Assembly: GCA_013216015.1 (NCBI GenBank)
Contig: JABSOI010000005.1
Coordinates: 1-34,237, forward strand
DNA length: 34,237 nucleotides
From: Alteromonadaceae bacterium
GTDB taxonomy: Bacteria; Pseudomonadota; Gammaproteobacteria; Enterobacterales; Alteromonadaceae
Direction of reading: 5' to 3'
In this document: piece after piece, positions 8,268 through 16,527 of the stretch
Layout of the letters: every line of letters starts with the position of its first letter
Position numbering within the stretch: position 1 is the stretch's first letter
Position numbers and translations under genes: made by a program
Notes under the pieces: generated by a model
Database searches by the model: none
Told to the model about the DNA's origin: nothing
What the model saw: the letters and a program-made list of their open reading frames with translations, nothing else

Positions 8268-9257
8268 GCGTGTTTGTTAAGTTTTAACACGATGGCAAGT
8301 ACAAACTTTGAATATGATGGACACTTTGTCGCGTCGGAATATGATCAAGTTTTCTCTATAGATTACTACTACGAAACCAGTGCTGCTAATCCAACAGGCG
8401 TTATACATGGTGGTACGTTGGCATTGACCACTCATAATGGCAAACAATATATGTATATCAGCCATCCCCTGGGTTTTAAGGATTTGTCATACAGCAATAA
8501 TGCAAATGACAAGTACAGCGTGGGCTGGAATGGTCAGAAAGATGGCAACAAAAAACTTCATGGCGCAATCGACAGTGAATTGATTGAATTGACACTTAAG
8601 AGTAACGATATAGGTTATAAAGTAGAATTTAATCCTAAGCAAAATAAATTGGGTAATGGTCCTCATGCAGGAACTGGCAACTTTTCAGGTGTGGACTTCA
8701 GCTTTCTTTCTACGTCTGATTACAATAGAAGTTTATTTACCAATGAAAATGTATCAGTACCAGGTTGGTTTAAAAATCATTCACCTGAGACTTTGACTCC
8801 GGATGAAATTCCAGGTTGTTTAGATGAGACTAGTAGCGATCCAAGTTGTTATCAGCTTGCAGATATTGGTACAAATAAAATTAATGGACAGTTGATTGAC
8901 TGGGATTTTAATTGGGGGCTGGAAATTGAATTACAGCGCGATGATGGTGAATTGTTTTTTGGTGATTTAGCATCAATTGATCTGTCTAGTTTTGGTTATA
9001 ACCAGGCTGATGCAGTAATTAGTTTAAATAAGTTACATGCTTCTGATCCTAAAACTATTTCTAGGGCTCATCATGGACAAGGCAATTGCTTTGGCGAAAC
9101 TGATAAAGCACCAAACCATGACGCTTGTCGGGCAGAAGTTGTTGATGATCCAGATAGTAATCCACCTACTGAAGTACCTGAACCTTCCACGACAGCAGTA
9201 TTTGCTTTAGGACTTGCTGGTTTATGGTTAAGACGTAGACAAGGGCAACAGTCTTAA
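8196..9257 (+). CDS. PEP-CTERM sorting-domain protein
   Basis: An exported protein ending in a classic PEP-CTERM tail: VPEPS, a hydrophobic segment (TTAVFALGLAGLWL) and a basic tail RRRQGQQS. Exosortase would recognise and cleave this on the way to the cell surface or polymer matrix. The central 250 residues are Asn/Asp/Gly-rich with predicted beta character. They contain Cys pairs (GCLDETSSDPSCY; GNCFGETDKAPNHDAC) that could form disulfides; I recognise no named domain. The start is ambiguous because the first 72 bp are a 24-bp unit repeated three times, each opening with an in-frame ATG (8196, 8220, 8244). I chose 8196 for AAAGGA at 8184-8189. The third ATG (MLNKIVISACLLSF) gives the best signal peptide, cleaved near NTMAS. 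An ATG at 8178 is also in frame but has no ribosome site. Confidence 0.85.
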   Translation: MLNKIGISMLNSIRCSMLNKIVISACLLSFNTMASTNFEYDGHFVASEYDQVFSIDYYYETSAANPTGVIHGGTLALTTHNGKQYMYISHPLGFKDLSYSNNANDKYSVGWNGQKDGNKKLHGAIDSELIELTLKSNDIGYKVEFNPKQNKLGNGPHAGTGNFSGVDFSFLSTSDYNRSLFTNENVSVPGWFKNHSPETLTPDEIPGCLDETSSDPSCYQLADIGTNKINGQLIDWDFNWGLEIELQRDDGELFFGDLASIDLSSFGYNQADAVISLNKLHASDPKTISRAHHGQGNCFGETDKAPNHDACRAEVVDDPDSNPPTEVPEPSTTAVFALGLAGLWLRRRQGQQS

Positions 9258-9331
9258 AATACGATAAGCGGCTCAAATTTGAGACGTAGCTTTACTTAAT
9301 ATTGCAATTGTATTAGTTGGTGTTTACCCAT

Positions 9332-9370
9332 AAAAAAGCTCTATTTACCATCAAGTGAATAGAGTTTTTT
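9332..9370 (+). terminator. Rho-independent terminator after the PEP-CTERM gene
   Basis: Arms CTCTATT 9339-9345 and AATAGAG 9358-9364, extended by A6/T6 on the outside, end in TTTTTT at 9365-9370. With A's on the other flank it could act in both directions, but only the plus strand has a gene feeding it. Confidence 0.8.
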
Positions 9371-9469
9371 ATTAAGATTGAATAAATTATTTTCTTCTGC
9401 AGTTAAACTCTTGCATAAAATTCAGTTCATGTTATTTTCACTTCATTATTTATTTCAGGAATCATTATT

Positions 9470-10042
9470 ATGCCAAAGGCGAGTGACGTTAAAAAAAATA
9501 CCGCAATCGAGTACAACAATAGTGTTTATATTATCAGGGATATCGAACGTTCTGTACCGCAGGGTCGCGCTGGTGGTAGTTTATATCGTATGCGTATGTA
9601 CAATGTAGTCTCTGGCTCAAAAGTTGATGAAACATTCAAAGATAGCGATATGCTGACTTTAGCTGATTTAACTCGTCATCAGGTTATGTTTTCATATATT
9701 GACGGTGATGAGTATGTGTTTATGGATAATGAAGATTATACACCGTATAACTTAAATAAAGAGAGTATCGCAGACGAAGTTTTATATATTGATGAAAATA
9801 CGCAAGGTATTCAAGTTATTATAGTTGATGATGTACCTGTTGGTATTGATTTGCCATCGAGTGTAGAGTTAGTGATCACTGAAACTGACCCTTCAATTAA
9901 AGGTGGTTCTGCTACAGCTCGCACTAAACCTGCAGTTCTTTCAACCGGGTTAACGGTACAAGTTCCTGAGCATATTTCTACTGGCGATAAAATAAAAGTC
10001 AATACTGCTGATCAAAAGTTCATGGGTCGAGCTGATAAATAG
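9470..10042 (+). CDS. efpL: Elongation factor P-like protein EfpL (YeiP)
   Basis: A 190-aa paralogue of elongation factor P, a tRNA-shaped protein that enters the ribosomal E site and relieves stalling at poly-proline and related sequences. It has the three-barrel layout: a KOW-like N-terminal domain 1-65 ([17 protein letters not shown]), a central OB domain 66-128 and a C-terminal OB domain 129-190 ending in [18 protein letters not shown]. The tip loop reads [11 protein letters not shown] with Arg33 where true EF-P has its modified Lys34, which marks it as the YeiP/EfpL branch, needing no lysine modification. Length is normal. Start ATG at 9470 has AGGA at 9457-9460. Monocistronic: a terminator precedes it and a palindromic repeat follows. 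Confidence 0.93.
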   Translation: MPKASDVKKNTAIEYNNSVYIIRDIERSVPQGRAGGSLYRMRMYNVVSGSKVDETFKDSDMLTLADLTRHQVMFSYIDGDEYVFMDNEDYTPYNLNKESIADEVLYIDENTQGIQVIIVDDVPVGIDLPSSVELVITETDPSIKGGSATARTKPAVLSTGLTVQVPEHISTGDKIKVNTADQKFMGRADK

Positions 10043-10080
10043 CGATTTAATCGATAACAAACCAGATTAAAAACTGCGCA

Positions 10081-10186
10081 GGGTGGGTTAGCCGAAGGCG
10101 TAGCCCATCAAAATATAAGTTTTTATTAATATTATCAAATAGTTGTGTCTTACAAAGTGATTACCCCGTTGGCTAACCTATCCTAC
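10081..10186. repeat. Two inverted copies of the GGGTTAGCC repeat
   Basis: 10081-10110 is a diverged copy of the palindrome at 4751-4779 (TGGGTTA / TAGCCCA arms with a GCCGAAGGCG centre). About 55 bp on, 10163-10186 contains GGCTAACCTATCC, the same motif in the opposite orientation. Together they make a larger inverted pair downstream of efpL and at the 3' side of the convergent GST gene, the usual setting of bipartite REP/BIME elements. Confidence 0.5.
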
Positions 10187-10246
10187 AACTATTATCGCCA
10201 CACTTAACTGGTACATAGCCAATCATATTGGCCTGTCCTGCAAAAA

Positions 10247-10918
10247 CTAAATTTTACCCATAGCCATTATTTCAACTTCAGCAATTGATGCCTGCAACCA
10301 TAGCTTATAGCCAGGTAAATTAAGCATCATGTCCATATATTTCTGTATATTTGCCGGCACTTCAATCTGGTAACTGTTGAAGCGTGAAATCACAGGTAAA
10401 TACATGGCGTCTGCAATTGAAAATTCTCCAAATAAGAATTGATTATCTGGATCACCGGAAGTATTTAACTCGATAGTAGATAAACATTGTTGCCAAATTT
10501 CAATAATGCGTTTTATGTCATTTTGTGCGCCTTCTGATAAAGTTATCGCTGATGGTGTACGACGACAGTTCATTGGCATTTCATTTCTCAAATGGGTAAA
10601 ACCAGCATGCATTTCTGCACTGATTGCACGTGCTTGTGCACGTTGTTGTGGCTGCTTTGGCCAAGCAGAATTATCTAAATAACCTTCATTAATATATTCA
10701 CAAATTGCTAACGAATCCCACACTTTTAGTTCATTATCTATTAACGCAGGTACTTTATAATTAGGACAAAACGGTGCCATTTGTTCACGCATATTACTGG
10801 TATTCAGGCTGATTTTATGTTCGTCGAAAGATAGTTTAAAGTGCTGTAATAGTATCCATGGACGTAACGACCATGAGGAATAATTTTTATTGTATGAAAA
10901 GCACTGGATAACAACAAG
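10247..10918 (-). pseudogene. Glutathione S-transferase family gene with damaged or non-canonical 5' end
   Basis: A cytosolic GST-like protein. The first in-frame ATG is at 10792 and gives 181 aa (MREQMAPFCPNYKVPAL), but GST homology continues upstream in the same open frame to about 10918. The extra codons read NKNYSSWSLRPWILLQHF and then LSFDEHKISLNTSN, the thioredoxin-fold N-terminus of this GST subfamily with its NYSSWS glutathione-site loop. No ATG, GTG or TTG occurs in frame upstream, and CFSY replaces the usual residues just before NKNYSSW. Either a rare start such as ATT is used or the start was lost by a small rearrangement. The C-terminal helical domain (SAEMHAGFTHLRNEMPMNCRR) is intact. 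A protein started at 10792 would lack the glutathione-binding strand. Confidence 0.7.
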
Positions 10919-10955
10919 CGAATTATATTGATGTAAATTATTAATATAATTGAAG

Positions 10956-10980
10956 TATACCCAAATCGCTTGGGAATATA
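10956..10980. repeat. Short palindrome TATACCCAA ... TTGGGAATATA
   Basis: TATACCCAA (10956-10964) faces TTGGGAATATA (10970-10980), with one extra base in the second arm. Similar TATACCCA / TGGGTATA arms bound the 60-bp palindrome at 17868-17927, so this looks like a minimal member of the same dispersed family. It lies just outside the broken 5' end of the GST gene. Confidence 0.45.
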
Positions 10981-11025
10981 TCAGCGGTTTTTTGGAGAGA
11001 GCCTATGGTGAAAGGGCTATTTTTT

Positions 11026-11589
11026 TCAGGAGAAATAAATAATCATTTCAGCGGCTTCACAATGACAATTAAAACCGCAAATAACACAGTTAAAACCATT
11101 TTTACTTGCTTGATACCATTTGTCAGGATGTGTTTTCACTAATTGACCACCACATTTGGTAAAATACTTTACTGCGCTATTGCCTGGGCTTTTTTTCCAT
11201 AAATGGCTTACTCCAGCCTGTGCCCCTTGTTTTTTAAGCGCTTCAATTGACAGTTTCAATAACTTACTGCCAATACCCTGACCACGATAATTTTCATCGA
11301 CAGTATTACATTTGAAGTAGCAAACTTTTTCTGTAGGTACTTGCCATAGTTCAGTGCTGCACCATTCGTCAATTTGCCATTTTTGTGCGGCGTATGTAAT
11401 GCGAAAACCTATCAATTTCTGGTCGTGGTAAACTACATAACCCGCATTTATTTGGTCGGAAATTCCTTGTTCGACCCATTGTTTAATCTTGTCGTCATTC
11501 AAATAACTGTCGCCATGTACTTGGTTAGCAAGTTCAATAACTTTAGAAAAGTCAGCTGGAGTCAGGTTTCTGTAGTGAAAGTTGCTCAT
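11026..11589 (-). CDS. GNAT-family N-acetyltransferase
   Basis: A 187-aa acetyltransferase that moves an acetyl group from acetyl-CoA to an amine; the substrate is unknown. The acetyl-CoA pyrophosphate loop is clear at residues 102-107 (RGQGIG, in VDENYRGQGIGSKLL), and the second half NSAVKYFTKCGGQLV is the motif B/C region. The C-terminus is unusual: NCVICGFNCHCEAAEM has four Cys (168, 171, 175, 177) in a CxxCxxxCxC arrangement that could bind metal, though I do not know this to be functional. Start ATG 11589 has only a weak AAAGAA. It is followed by the GST gene on the same strand and divergent from the amine oxidase. Confidence 0.85.
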   Translation of the reverse strand: MSNFHYRNLTPADFSKVIELANQVHGDSYLNDDKIKQWVEQGISDQINAGYVVYHDQKLIGFRITYAAQKWQIDEWCSTELWQVPTEKVCYFKCNTVDENYRGQGIGSKLLKLSIEALKKQGAQAGVSHLWKKSPGNSAVKYFTKCGGQLVKTHPDKWYQASKNGFNCVICGFNCHCEAAEMIIYFS

Positions 11590-11640
11590 TGATTCTTTGC
11601 CATAAAAGTAGTTCAGGATATCTTTGGCTACGGGTTAAGC

Positions 11641-11694
11641 TAAGTTTAAGTTTAAGTTTAAGTTTAAGTTTAAGTTTAAGTTTAAGTTTAAGTT
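11641..11694. repeat. Hexanucleotide microsatellite (TAAGTT)9
   Basis: Nine perfect, uninterrupted copies of TAAGTT fill 11641-11694, in the divergent promoter region between the GNAT gene (starts 11589, minus) and the amine oxidase (starts about 11750, plus). A change in copy number would move any promoter elements relative to either start by 6 bp steps. Confidence 0.95.
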
Positions 11695-11749
11695 ATAAAG
11701 TACAAATAGTGCAAAATTTTTAGATAAGTGTCATAGTTTGCTAAAAATA

Positions 11750-13129
11750 ATGAAAAGATTTATGACAATGTATGATCCTTTGCATGATAAAACGCCAGGT
11801 TGTGGTGAGCCGTATCCTGATAGTTATTGGGCTGATACTTTAACAGAAACACCTGAAGATGACGGTGTTTTAACGCAGGATGTTGACGTTGATGTTGTTA
11901 TTATCGGGGCAGGTTATACCGGCTTGTCTTGCGCGTTACATTTAGCGAGAGAGCATGGCATTAAAGCTATAGTGCTTGAAGCTAATCAAACTGCCTGGGG
12001 TTGTAGTGGCCGTAATGCGGGGTTTATTCTTAAATCTTCGGGTCGCAAAACTTATAGCCGAATGGCCGGGCAATGGGGCGAAGAAGTGATGCGCGGCATT
12101 TATCAGGAAATGTGTGCAGGGGTTGATACGGTAAAAAGTTTGATTGCAGAAGGCATTGATTGTGATCAACAAGAAGCGGGTTTCATTAAAGTAGCTCATA
12201 AACCCAGTATGATGAAAGAATTAATTGCCACTGCAAAATTACAGCAAAAAATGTTTGGTTATGACGTGCAAATATTATCTCAACAAGAAGTACGAGAGCA
12301 GTATATGGATGATCATAATGCTTTTGGCGCAATACGTTATCAAGATGGTTTTGGTGTAAATCCATTAAAATTAGCTTGTGGATATCAAAAGTTGGCTCGT
12401 CACTCTGGCGTTAAAGTTCATACCGGATCACCTGTAATGTCCTGGCATGAAGAAAACCGTAGTCAAACCCATCCAAAAGATAAGGTTCAAGTATTACAAA
12501 CGCCCAATGCGAGAGTGCAAGCGCAAAAAGTGGTTATAGCAACTAATGGCTATACGCCAAAAGGTTTTCATTCTTTAGTTAAAGATCGTACATTGCCGGT
12601 ATTATCACAAATTATTGTTACTGAACCATTATCAGAACAACAATTAGCGGCCTGTAATTTTTTAACGTCAAATGTGGTGATGGATACCCGTGCACTGAAA
12701 TATTATTATCGGAAATTACCTGATAATCGTCTGCTGTTTGGTGGTCGTGGGGCAATTACTGGGAAAGGTGCACACGATCCTTATTATGCTGATCGTTTAC
12801 TTGCAGTATTGAAAACCAGTTTTGTGTCTTTAACTGATCTAAAATATGATTATGCATGGTCTGGTTGGGTTTGCATGGCCCTTGATGATTTGCCTCATAT
12901 TTACCAGAATGACAGCAAGAGCATATTTTACGGGATGGGGTACTGTGGAAGTGGTGTTTCTTTTTCGGTGCAGGCGGGTAAACGTTTGGCTGAAAAAGTC
13001 GCTGAAAAAACGGTACCGAATTTGCCACTTTACCAGAAAGCTTTACCGAAATTTCCATTAGCCCCGTTACGCAGGGTAGGGCAATGGGGGTATTTTCATT
13101 ATGGAAAAATTAAAGATACTTATTTTTAG
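11750..13129 (+). CDS. FAD-dependent amine/amino-acid oxidase (DAO family, PuuB-like)
   Basis: About 459 aa. It oxidatively deaminates an amine or imino substrate with FAD, in the cytoplasm. The N-terminal Rossmann fold has the FAD motif GAGYTG at 53-58 (VVIIGAGYTGLSCALHLA) followed by a Glu ending the second strand (VLEANQ), then WGCSGRNAGF as in gamma-glutamylputrescine oxidase relatives. The C-terminal FAD segment is IFYGMGYCGSGVSFSVQAGK. Length is normal for the family. Start is uncertain: ATGs at 11750, 11762 and 11768 and a TTG at 11738 are in frame, and none has a strong ribosome site. No puu genes adjoin, so substrate is open. The (TAAGTT)9 repeat ends 55 bp before the start. Confidence 0.85.
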   Translation: MKRFMTMYDPLHDKTPGCGEPYPDSYWADTLTETPEDDGVLTQDVDVDVVIIGAGYTGLSCALHLAREHGIKAIVLEANQTAWGCSGRNAGFILKSSGRKTYSRMAGQWGEEVMRGIYQEMCAGVDTVKSLIAEGIDCDQQEAGFIKVAHKPSMMKELIATAKLQQKMFGYDVQILSQQEVREQYMDDHNAFGAIRYQDGFGVNPLKLACGYQKLARHSGVKVHTGSPVMSWHEENRSQTHPKDKVQVLQTPNARVQAQKVVIATNGYTPKGFHSLVKDRTLPVLSQIIVTEPLSEQQLAACNFLTSNVVMDTRALKYYYRKLPDNRLLFGGRGAITGKGAHDPYYADRLLAVLKTSFVSLTDLKYDYAWSGWVCMALDDLPHIYQNDSKSIFYGMGYCGSGVSFSVQAGKRLAEKVAEKTVPNLPLYQKALPKFPLAPLRRVGQWGYFHYGKIKDTYF

Positions 13130-13144
13130 GTGAGTTAGTAACGT

Positions 13145-13173
13145 AAAAAAATCCTAGCTGGCTAGGATTTTTT
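13145..13173 (+). terminator. Rho-independent terminator after the oxidase
   Basis: Stem ATCCTAG (13151-13157) / CTAGGAT (13162-13168) with loop CTGG, flanked by A6 and a T run at 13168-13173. It lies 15 bp after the oxidase stop codon. Strong and symmetrical. Confidence 0.92.
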
Positions 13174-13930
13174 ATTATACCTAGGAAATCCCTCCTGGAG
13201 TCCTTTGTAAATAAGGGGTTCTTCTATGACATATTTGCACTTGGCTAGCAGGTTATGGTTTTTGTTCTTAGAATCTACCTTCCGTGTTTTTTTGAAATAT
13301 CTTAATACTTAACTGTACCTATGTGTAATAAGAGATTCTATAATATATATCGGATACTTCGTTTTGAACAGCAATTCAAATTTGCCAGAAATAAATGAAA
13401 GCCCATGTATTTTGCCAACTTTTAAACAATATTAAAATTATAAGAAGTTATACCAATCGCACTAAATAAGTGATCATCTTCAAATGGTCTAAATCACCAT
13501 TAGCTGCGTTGCGACATGGCAGCTCCTAGGCATCCATGCCTTCGCTGAATTAGCGCATCCATGCACGTCGATGTCGGTACTTAGGTTTTGTCTGGAACTA
13601 AAAACCTCTGCCTTCAATCACACACGCCAGCTATTGCTCGATAATTGCTCCTGCATTATCCTACTTACGGGCATCCATGCACTAATCATTGAATATTGAT
13701 CACTTATTTAATGCGAATGGTATTACTCACTATTAAGAATAAAAAGATTAATAACTGGTTTGTTTTATGGGTTATGTGTGAAATATAGGTTGGAAGGTTC
13801 TGTCACATATCGGAATGCGGTTAAATTTAAAAATGATACGTTAATCAAAATGGGGTGTGCTTATTTACTGAAAATGGGTGTAAAAGCCACGGATTATCGT
13901 GGCTTATAAAAAATGAACTATTGAATGTAC
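13174..13930. other. Gene-free region carrying a MITE-like element
   Basis: 13174-13449 has no recognisable gene or structure. 13450-13723 is the MITE-like repeat described separately. 13724-13930 is unremarkable A+T-rich DNA at the 3' end of the minus-strand Ig-like gene; I see no clear terminator for that gene here. Confidence 0.5.
13450..13723. mobile_element. MITE-like element with 27-bp terminal inverted repeats
   Basis: The left end 13450-13476 begins ATACCAATCGCACTAAATAA and the right end 13697-13723 is its inverted copy (ends ATGCGAATGGTAT). The arms agree at 25 of 27 positions. TTA stands directly outside both TACCA ends (13448-13450 and 13722-13724), consistent with a 3-bp target duplication or an extended terminus. 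There is no ORF inside. GCATCCATGC is repeated three times (13530, 13555, 13671). A second copy lies at 34120. Size, termini and lack of coding capacity fit a non-autonomous element mobilised by a transposase elsewhere in the genome. Confidence 0.75.
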
Positions 13931-16396
13931 TTAAGGGACAAGGGGAGCAAGCAATTTAATTGTTTTATAAAGTGTACTAACGGTTCCTTTAGGAGTGGTA
14001 ATGGTAAATGTCAGCAAACCGCTTTCTTCATCCCCGTCAGTAGGGTTGGTTAAGCCAAATATTATGCTTTGACCTGTTTGCTTTGTATTTGCAACCTCAG
14101 TTGATATGGTGCCTGAAAGCTCTCCAATGGTAGAGGTTACATTTACAGAAGTTCCTATTGGTAATGTTTGTCCTGCAAGATCAGCGAAAGATAACTTATA
14201 AAAATGGCTGTTATTATCAGGAAGTTCAGGAAGATCAAAATTGATAGAGTTTAGACTATCTACATATTTAGTTGAATCTAATTCAATAAGGTAACTTGCC
14301 TGTGAACCAGACATAATTAAGGTTAACGCTTTACGTACATGAACTGAATGCTGGTTTGTGTCAGAACACTTTGATCCCTGGCATTGTGGGCCATTGAATT
14401 TACCGTCAACGTCTGTAAAACTTCCATCATTATTAAAATCAAGGAATGTTTCACCAGCATCAAATTGGAAATTTTCATTGTCATCACGCCAGGCTTCCGG
14501 CATATCAATAAAACCAGAGGCTTGTGAAATATGTCGCCCGAACCCTGAAGAGACCAAAACATCTAAAATGGCTGAACCATCGTTATCATCGAAAGTGTTA
14601 TTACCATTGTTATCGTAAAAAGTTTCGTGTCCCAGAGCGGTTGCTAAAATGGTAATACGGTGGTCATTGACTCTTGGTTGTGCACTGGTCCATGTAACCG
14701 AGCAATGGCTATTTATTGTCGTACAGCTAGGTTCAATAATTCCGCCTTCTGTGGTGAAATTAACTGTGATGCCGTCAGGTACAGGGTTATTAAAGTTATC
14801 AGCCAGCCAGACACTTATTTGGGATGTTTCACCATTATAATCGGCTTCAGGATTGAGAACAGTAGCGGCTATGGTAAATGATCTTTGTTGAGGTAAGCCT
14901 GTGTTTATTGATAATAAGCCCGATTGTGTCTGCACACTTACTTCATCACCACTATTTCCATTTCCACTATGCGTCATCATAGCTTTTGCTGTAACTCTTA
15001 CAGAAGTTGGTACCGTACCTGCCGTTACTTGAGTCGTAATTAATCCCTGACTGTTTGTTAAACCACTTGTCCGGCTGAGTGTAATTCCACCCACCGTTGT
15101 ATTTAAACTGAATTCGACTTTTTGTTGAGCTAATACATTACCAATATCGCTTTTCACTTTGAAGGTTAAATTGGATGTCTGTTGACCTGCACTACCTTCT
15201 AACAATATAGTTGCAGGCTCAGCAGAAATAAATTCTATCGAGCCAAGGTGTTCACCCGTGATCGTAATAGTTTCTGATGCGCTGTGGGTTATTCCGCCCA
15301 GGGTTACAAAGGCTGTGATAACATCGTCGGTACCTGATAAACCTGCACAATCTATATCTTCAAAAGTAGCTTTGGCGTTACCTTTAGTACTAAATACAGT
15401 CGAGTCTAAATTAGCGTGTCCGTTTTGTTCACAATTTGATGAAAAGTTCACTTGAGCAGGAATGTCTATGCGCACATCATTACTATCAACTAAATCAACA
15501 CTTAATCCTAATGTGCCACCGGCACTTAGCATATTATCGGTAAGTGACAGTTTAATTTTTCCTTCGATAAATTCATTGTTATTATTGAAATGTCCAATAC
15601 GAACGTTATGTGCAATATCAAAATTGCGGGGTAAAATTTCATAATTAATACGATTTGTTACCAGGTTAATTGCTGTATTGTTGCTTGTTGTATCGGTATT
15701 TATCTGGGGCGTGTAACTGGCTGTTATCACCCCGGCCCCAATAATTTCATCGTTGGCTTCACTTGCCAGTAAAGTGACTGTGGCAAACCCGTTATTATCC
15801 GTTAACGATGAAAGGGTACTGAGAAGAGCAATATCCGCAGTGTAATTGATGATCTTATTGGTTAGTGGTTGGTTGTCGCCGTCAATTAATCTACTGGTGA
15901 TTTGAATTGTCTGATTTGATTTAAATTGATGAACCGCAACATTATCAAGCAATAATTCAGTTGTCAGGGAAGGTAAAGGCTTTATTACCTCGTTATTGAT
16001 AAATTCAAAATTTATTGTTGAGGAAAAGTCTGAAATACTGGCTTCGGCAATAGCGGCACCAATGGCAAAGGTTTCATTGTTAAGAACGACAATTGCCAGT
16101 CCTTCGCTGTTGGTTAATTTGGAGGTTTGAGAAAGCGTGCCAATTGCGGCACTAAACTCAACAATTTGACCTGCCAGTAATTGGCTATTCTGATCGTAAA
16201 CCCTTGCTTGTAATGTAATGATTTCTGCTTTATCAAAACTTTGTTCTATCACAGAGTCATTATTTAATAATGTCAGAACAATGCTGCTTGCGAACAATGG
16301 AGTGTTGCTTTCTTCTTTGTTCTTTCCCGAAGAGCCATTACATCCAGATAACAATGTTAAACAAATTAACAGAAATGCTGTAAAGATAATTTTCAT
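13931..16396 (-). CDS. Ig-like-domain surface lipoprotein (invasin/Big_1 type)
   Basis: An 821-aa lipoprotein. Signal peptide with lipobox LLSGC (Cys19), so it is lipid-anchored, probably in the outer membrane. The body is a chain of bacterial Ig-like domains, roughly 35-135, 145-245, 385-490 and 500-590. Each has the Big_1 pattern of a variable strand then G(L/F)(A/I)xVxLxA near its end (EGLAIVVLNN, GFATVTLLAS, GLITTQVTAG). Residues 595-607 (DNNGNNTFDDNDG) and 638-666 (DFNNDGSFTDVDG) look like calcium-binding Asp/Asn loops. Two Cys pairs could be disulfides. It probably acts as an adhesin or structural surface protein. Start ATG 16396 has GGGA upstream. No transport partner adjoins; the dehydrogenase upstream on the same strand is functionally unrelated. 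Confidence 0.8.
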   Translation of the reverse strand: MKIIFTAFLLICLTLLSGCNGSSGKNKEESNTPLFASSIVLTLLNNDSVIEQSFDKAEIITLQARVYDQNSQLLAGQIVEFSAAIGTLSQTSKLTNSEGLAIVVLNNETFAIGAAIAEASISDFSSTINFEFINNEVIKPLPSLTTELLLDNVAVHQFKSNQTIQITSRLIDGDNQPLTNKIINYTADIALLSTLSSLTDNNGFATVTLLASEANDEIIGAGVITASYTPQINTDTTSNNTAINLVTNRINYEILPRNFDIAHNVRIGHFNNNNEFIEGKIKLSLTDNMLSAGGTLGLSVDLVDSNDVRIDIPAQVNFSSNCEQNGHANLDSTVFSTKGNAKATFEDIDCAGLSGTDDVITAFVTLGGITHSASETITITGEHLGSIEFISAEPATILLEGSAGQQTSNLTFKVKSDIGNVLAQQKVEFSLNTTVGGITLSRTSGLTNSQGLITTQVTAGTVPTSVRVTAKAMMTHSGNGNSGDEVSVQTQSGLLSINTGLPQQRSFTIAATVLNPEADYNGETSQISVWLADNFNNPVPDGITVNFTTEGGIIEPSCTTINSHCSVTWTSAQPRVNDHRITILATALGHETFYDNNGNNTFDDNDGSAILDVLVSSGFGRHISQASGFIDMPEAWRDDNENFQFDAGETFLDFNNDGSFTDVDGKFNGPQCQGSKCSDTNQHSVHVRKALTLIMSGSQASYLIELDSTKYVDSLNSINFDLPELPDNNSHFYKLSFADLAGQTLPIGTSVNVTSTIGELSGTISTEVANTKQTGQSIIFGLTNPTDGDEESGLLTFTITTPKGTVSTLYKTIKLLAPLVP

Positions 16397-16527
16397 ATGG
16401 AGCTATCCCTTGTGTTTTCTTGTTGTGACGTATGATGTTACTTATTACAAATTATGAGTGTCTGTTGTGTAACTTTTTTTGCAATTAATAATAAAAGTCA
16501 TGACGGTAAAAGTCTATCAATATCAGG

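Noticed and set aside
9378-9608. 76-codon frame overlapping the efpL start
   Set aside because: It is an out-of-frame shadow of efpL and its leader, with no ribosome site.
11641-11694. CRISPR-like or iteron array
   Set aside because: Units are six bases with no spacers, so it is a microsatellite; no cas genes are present.
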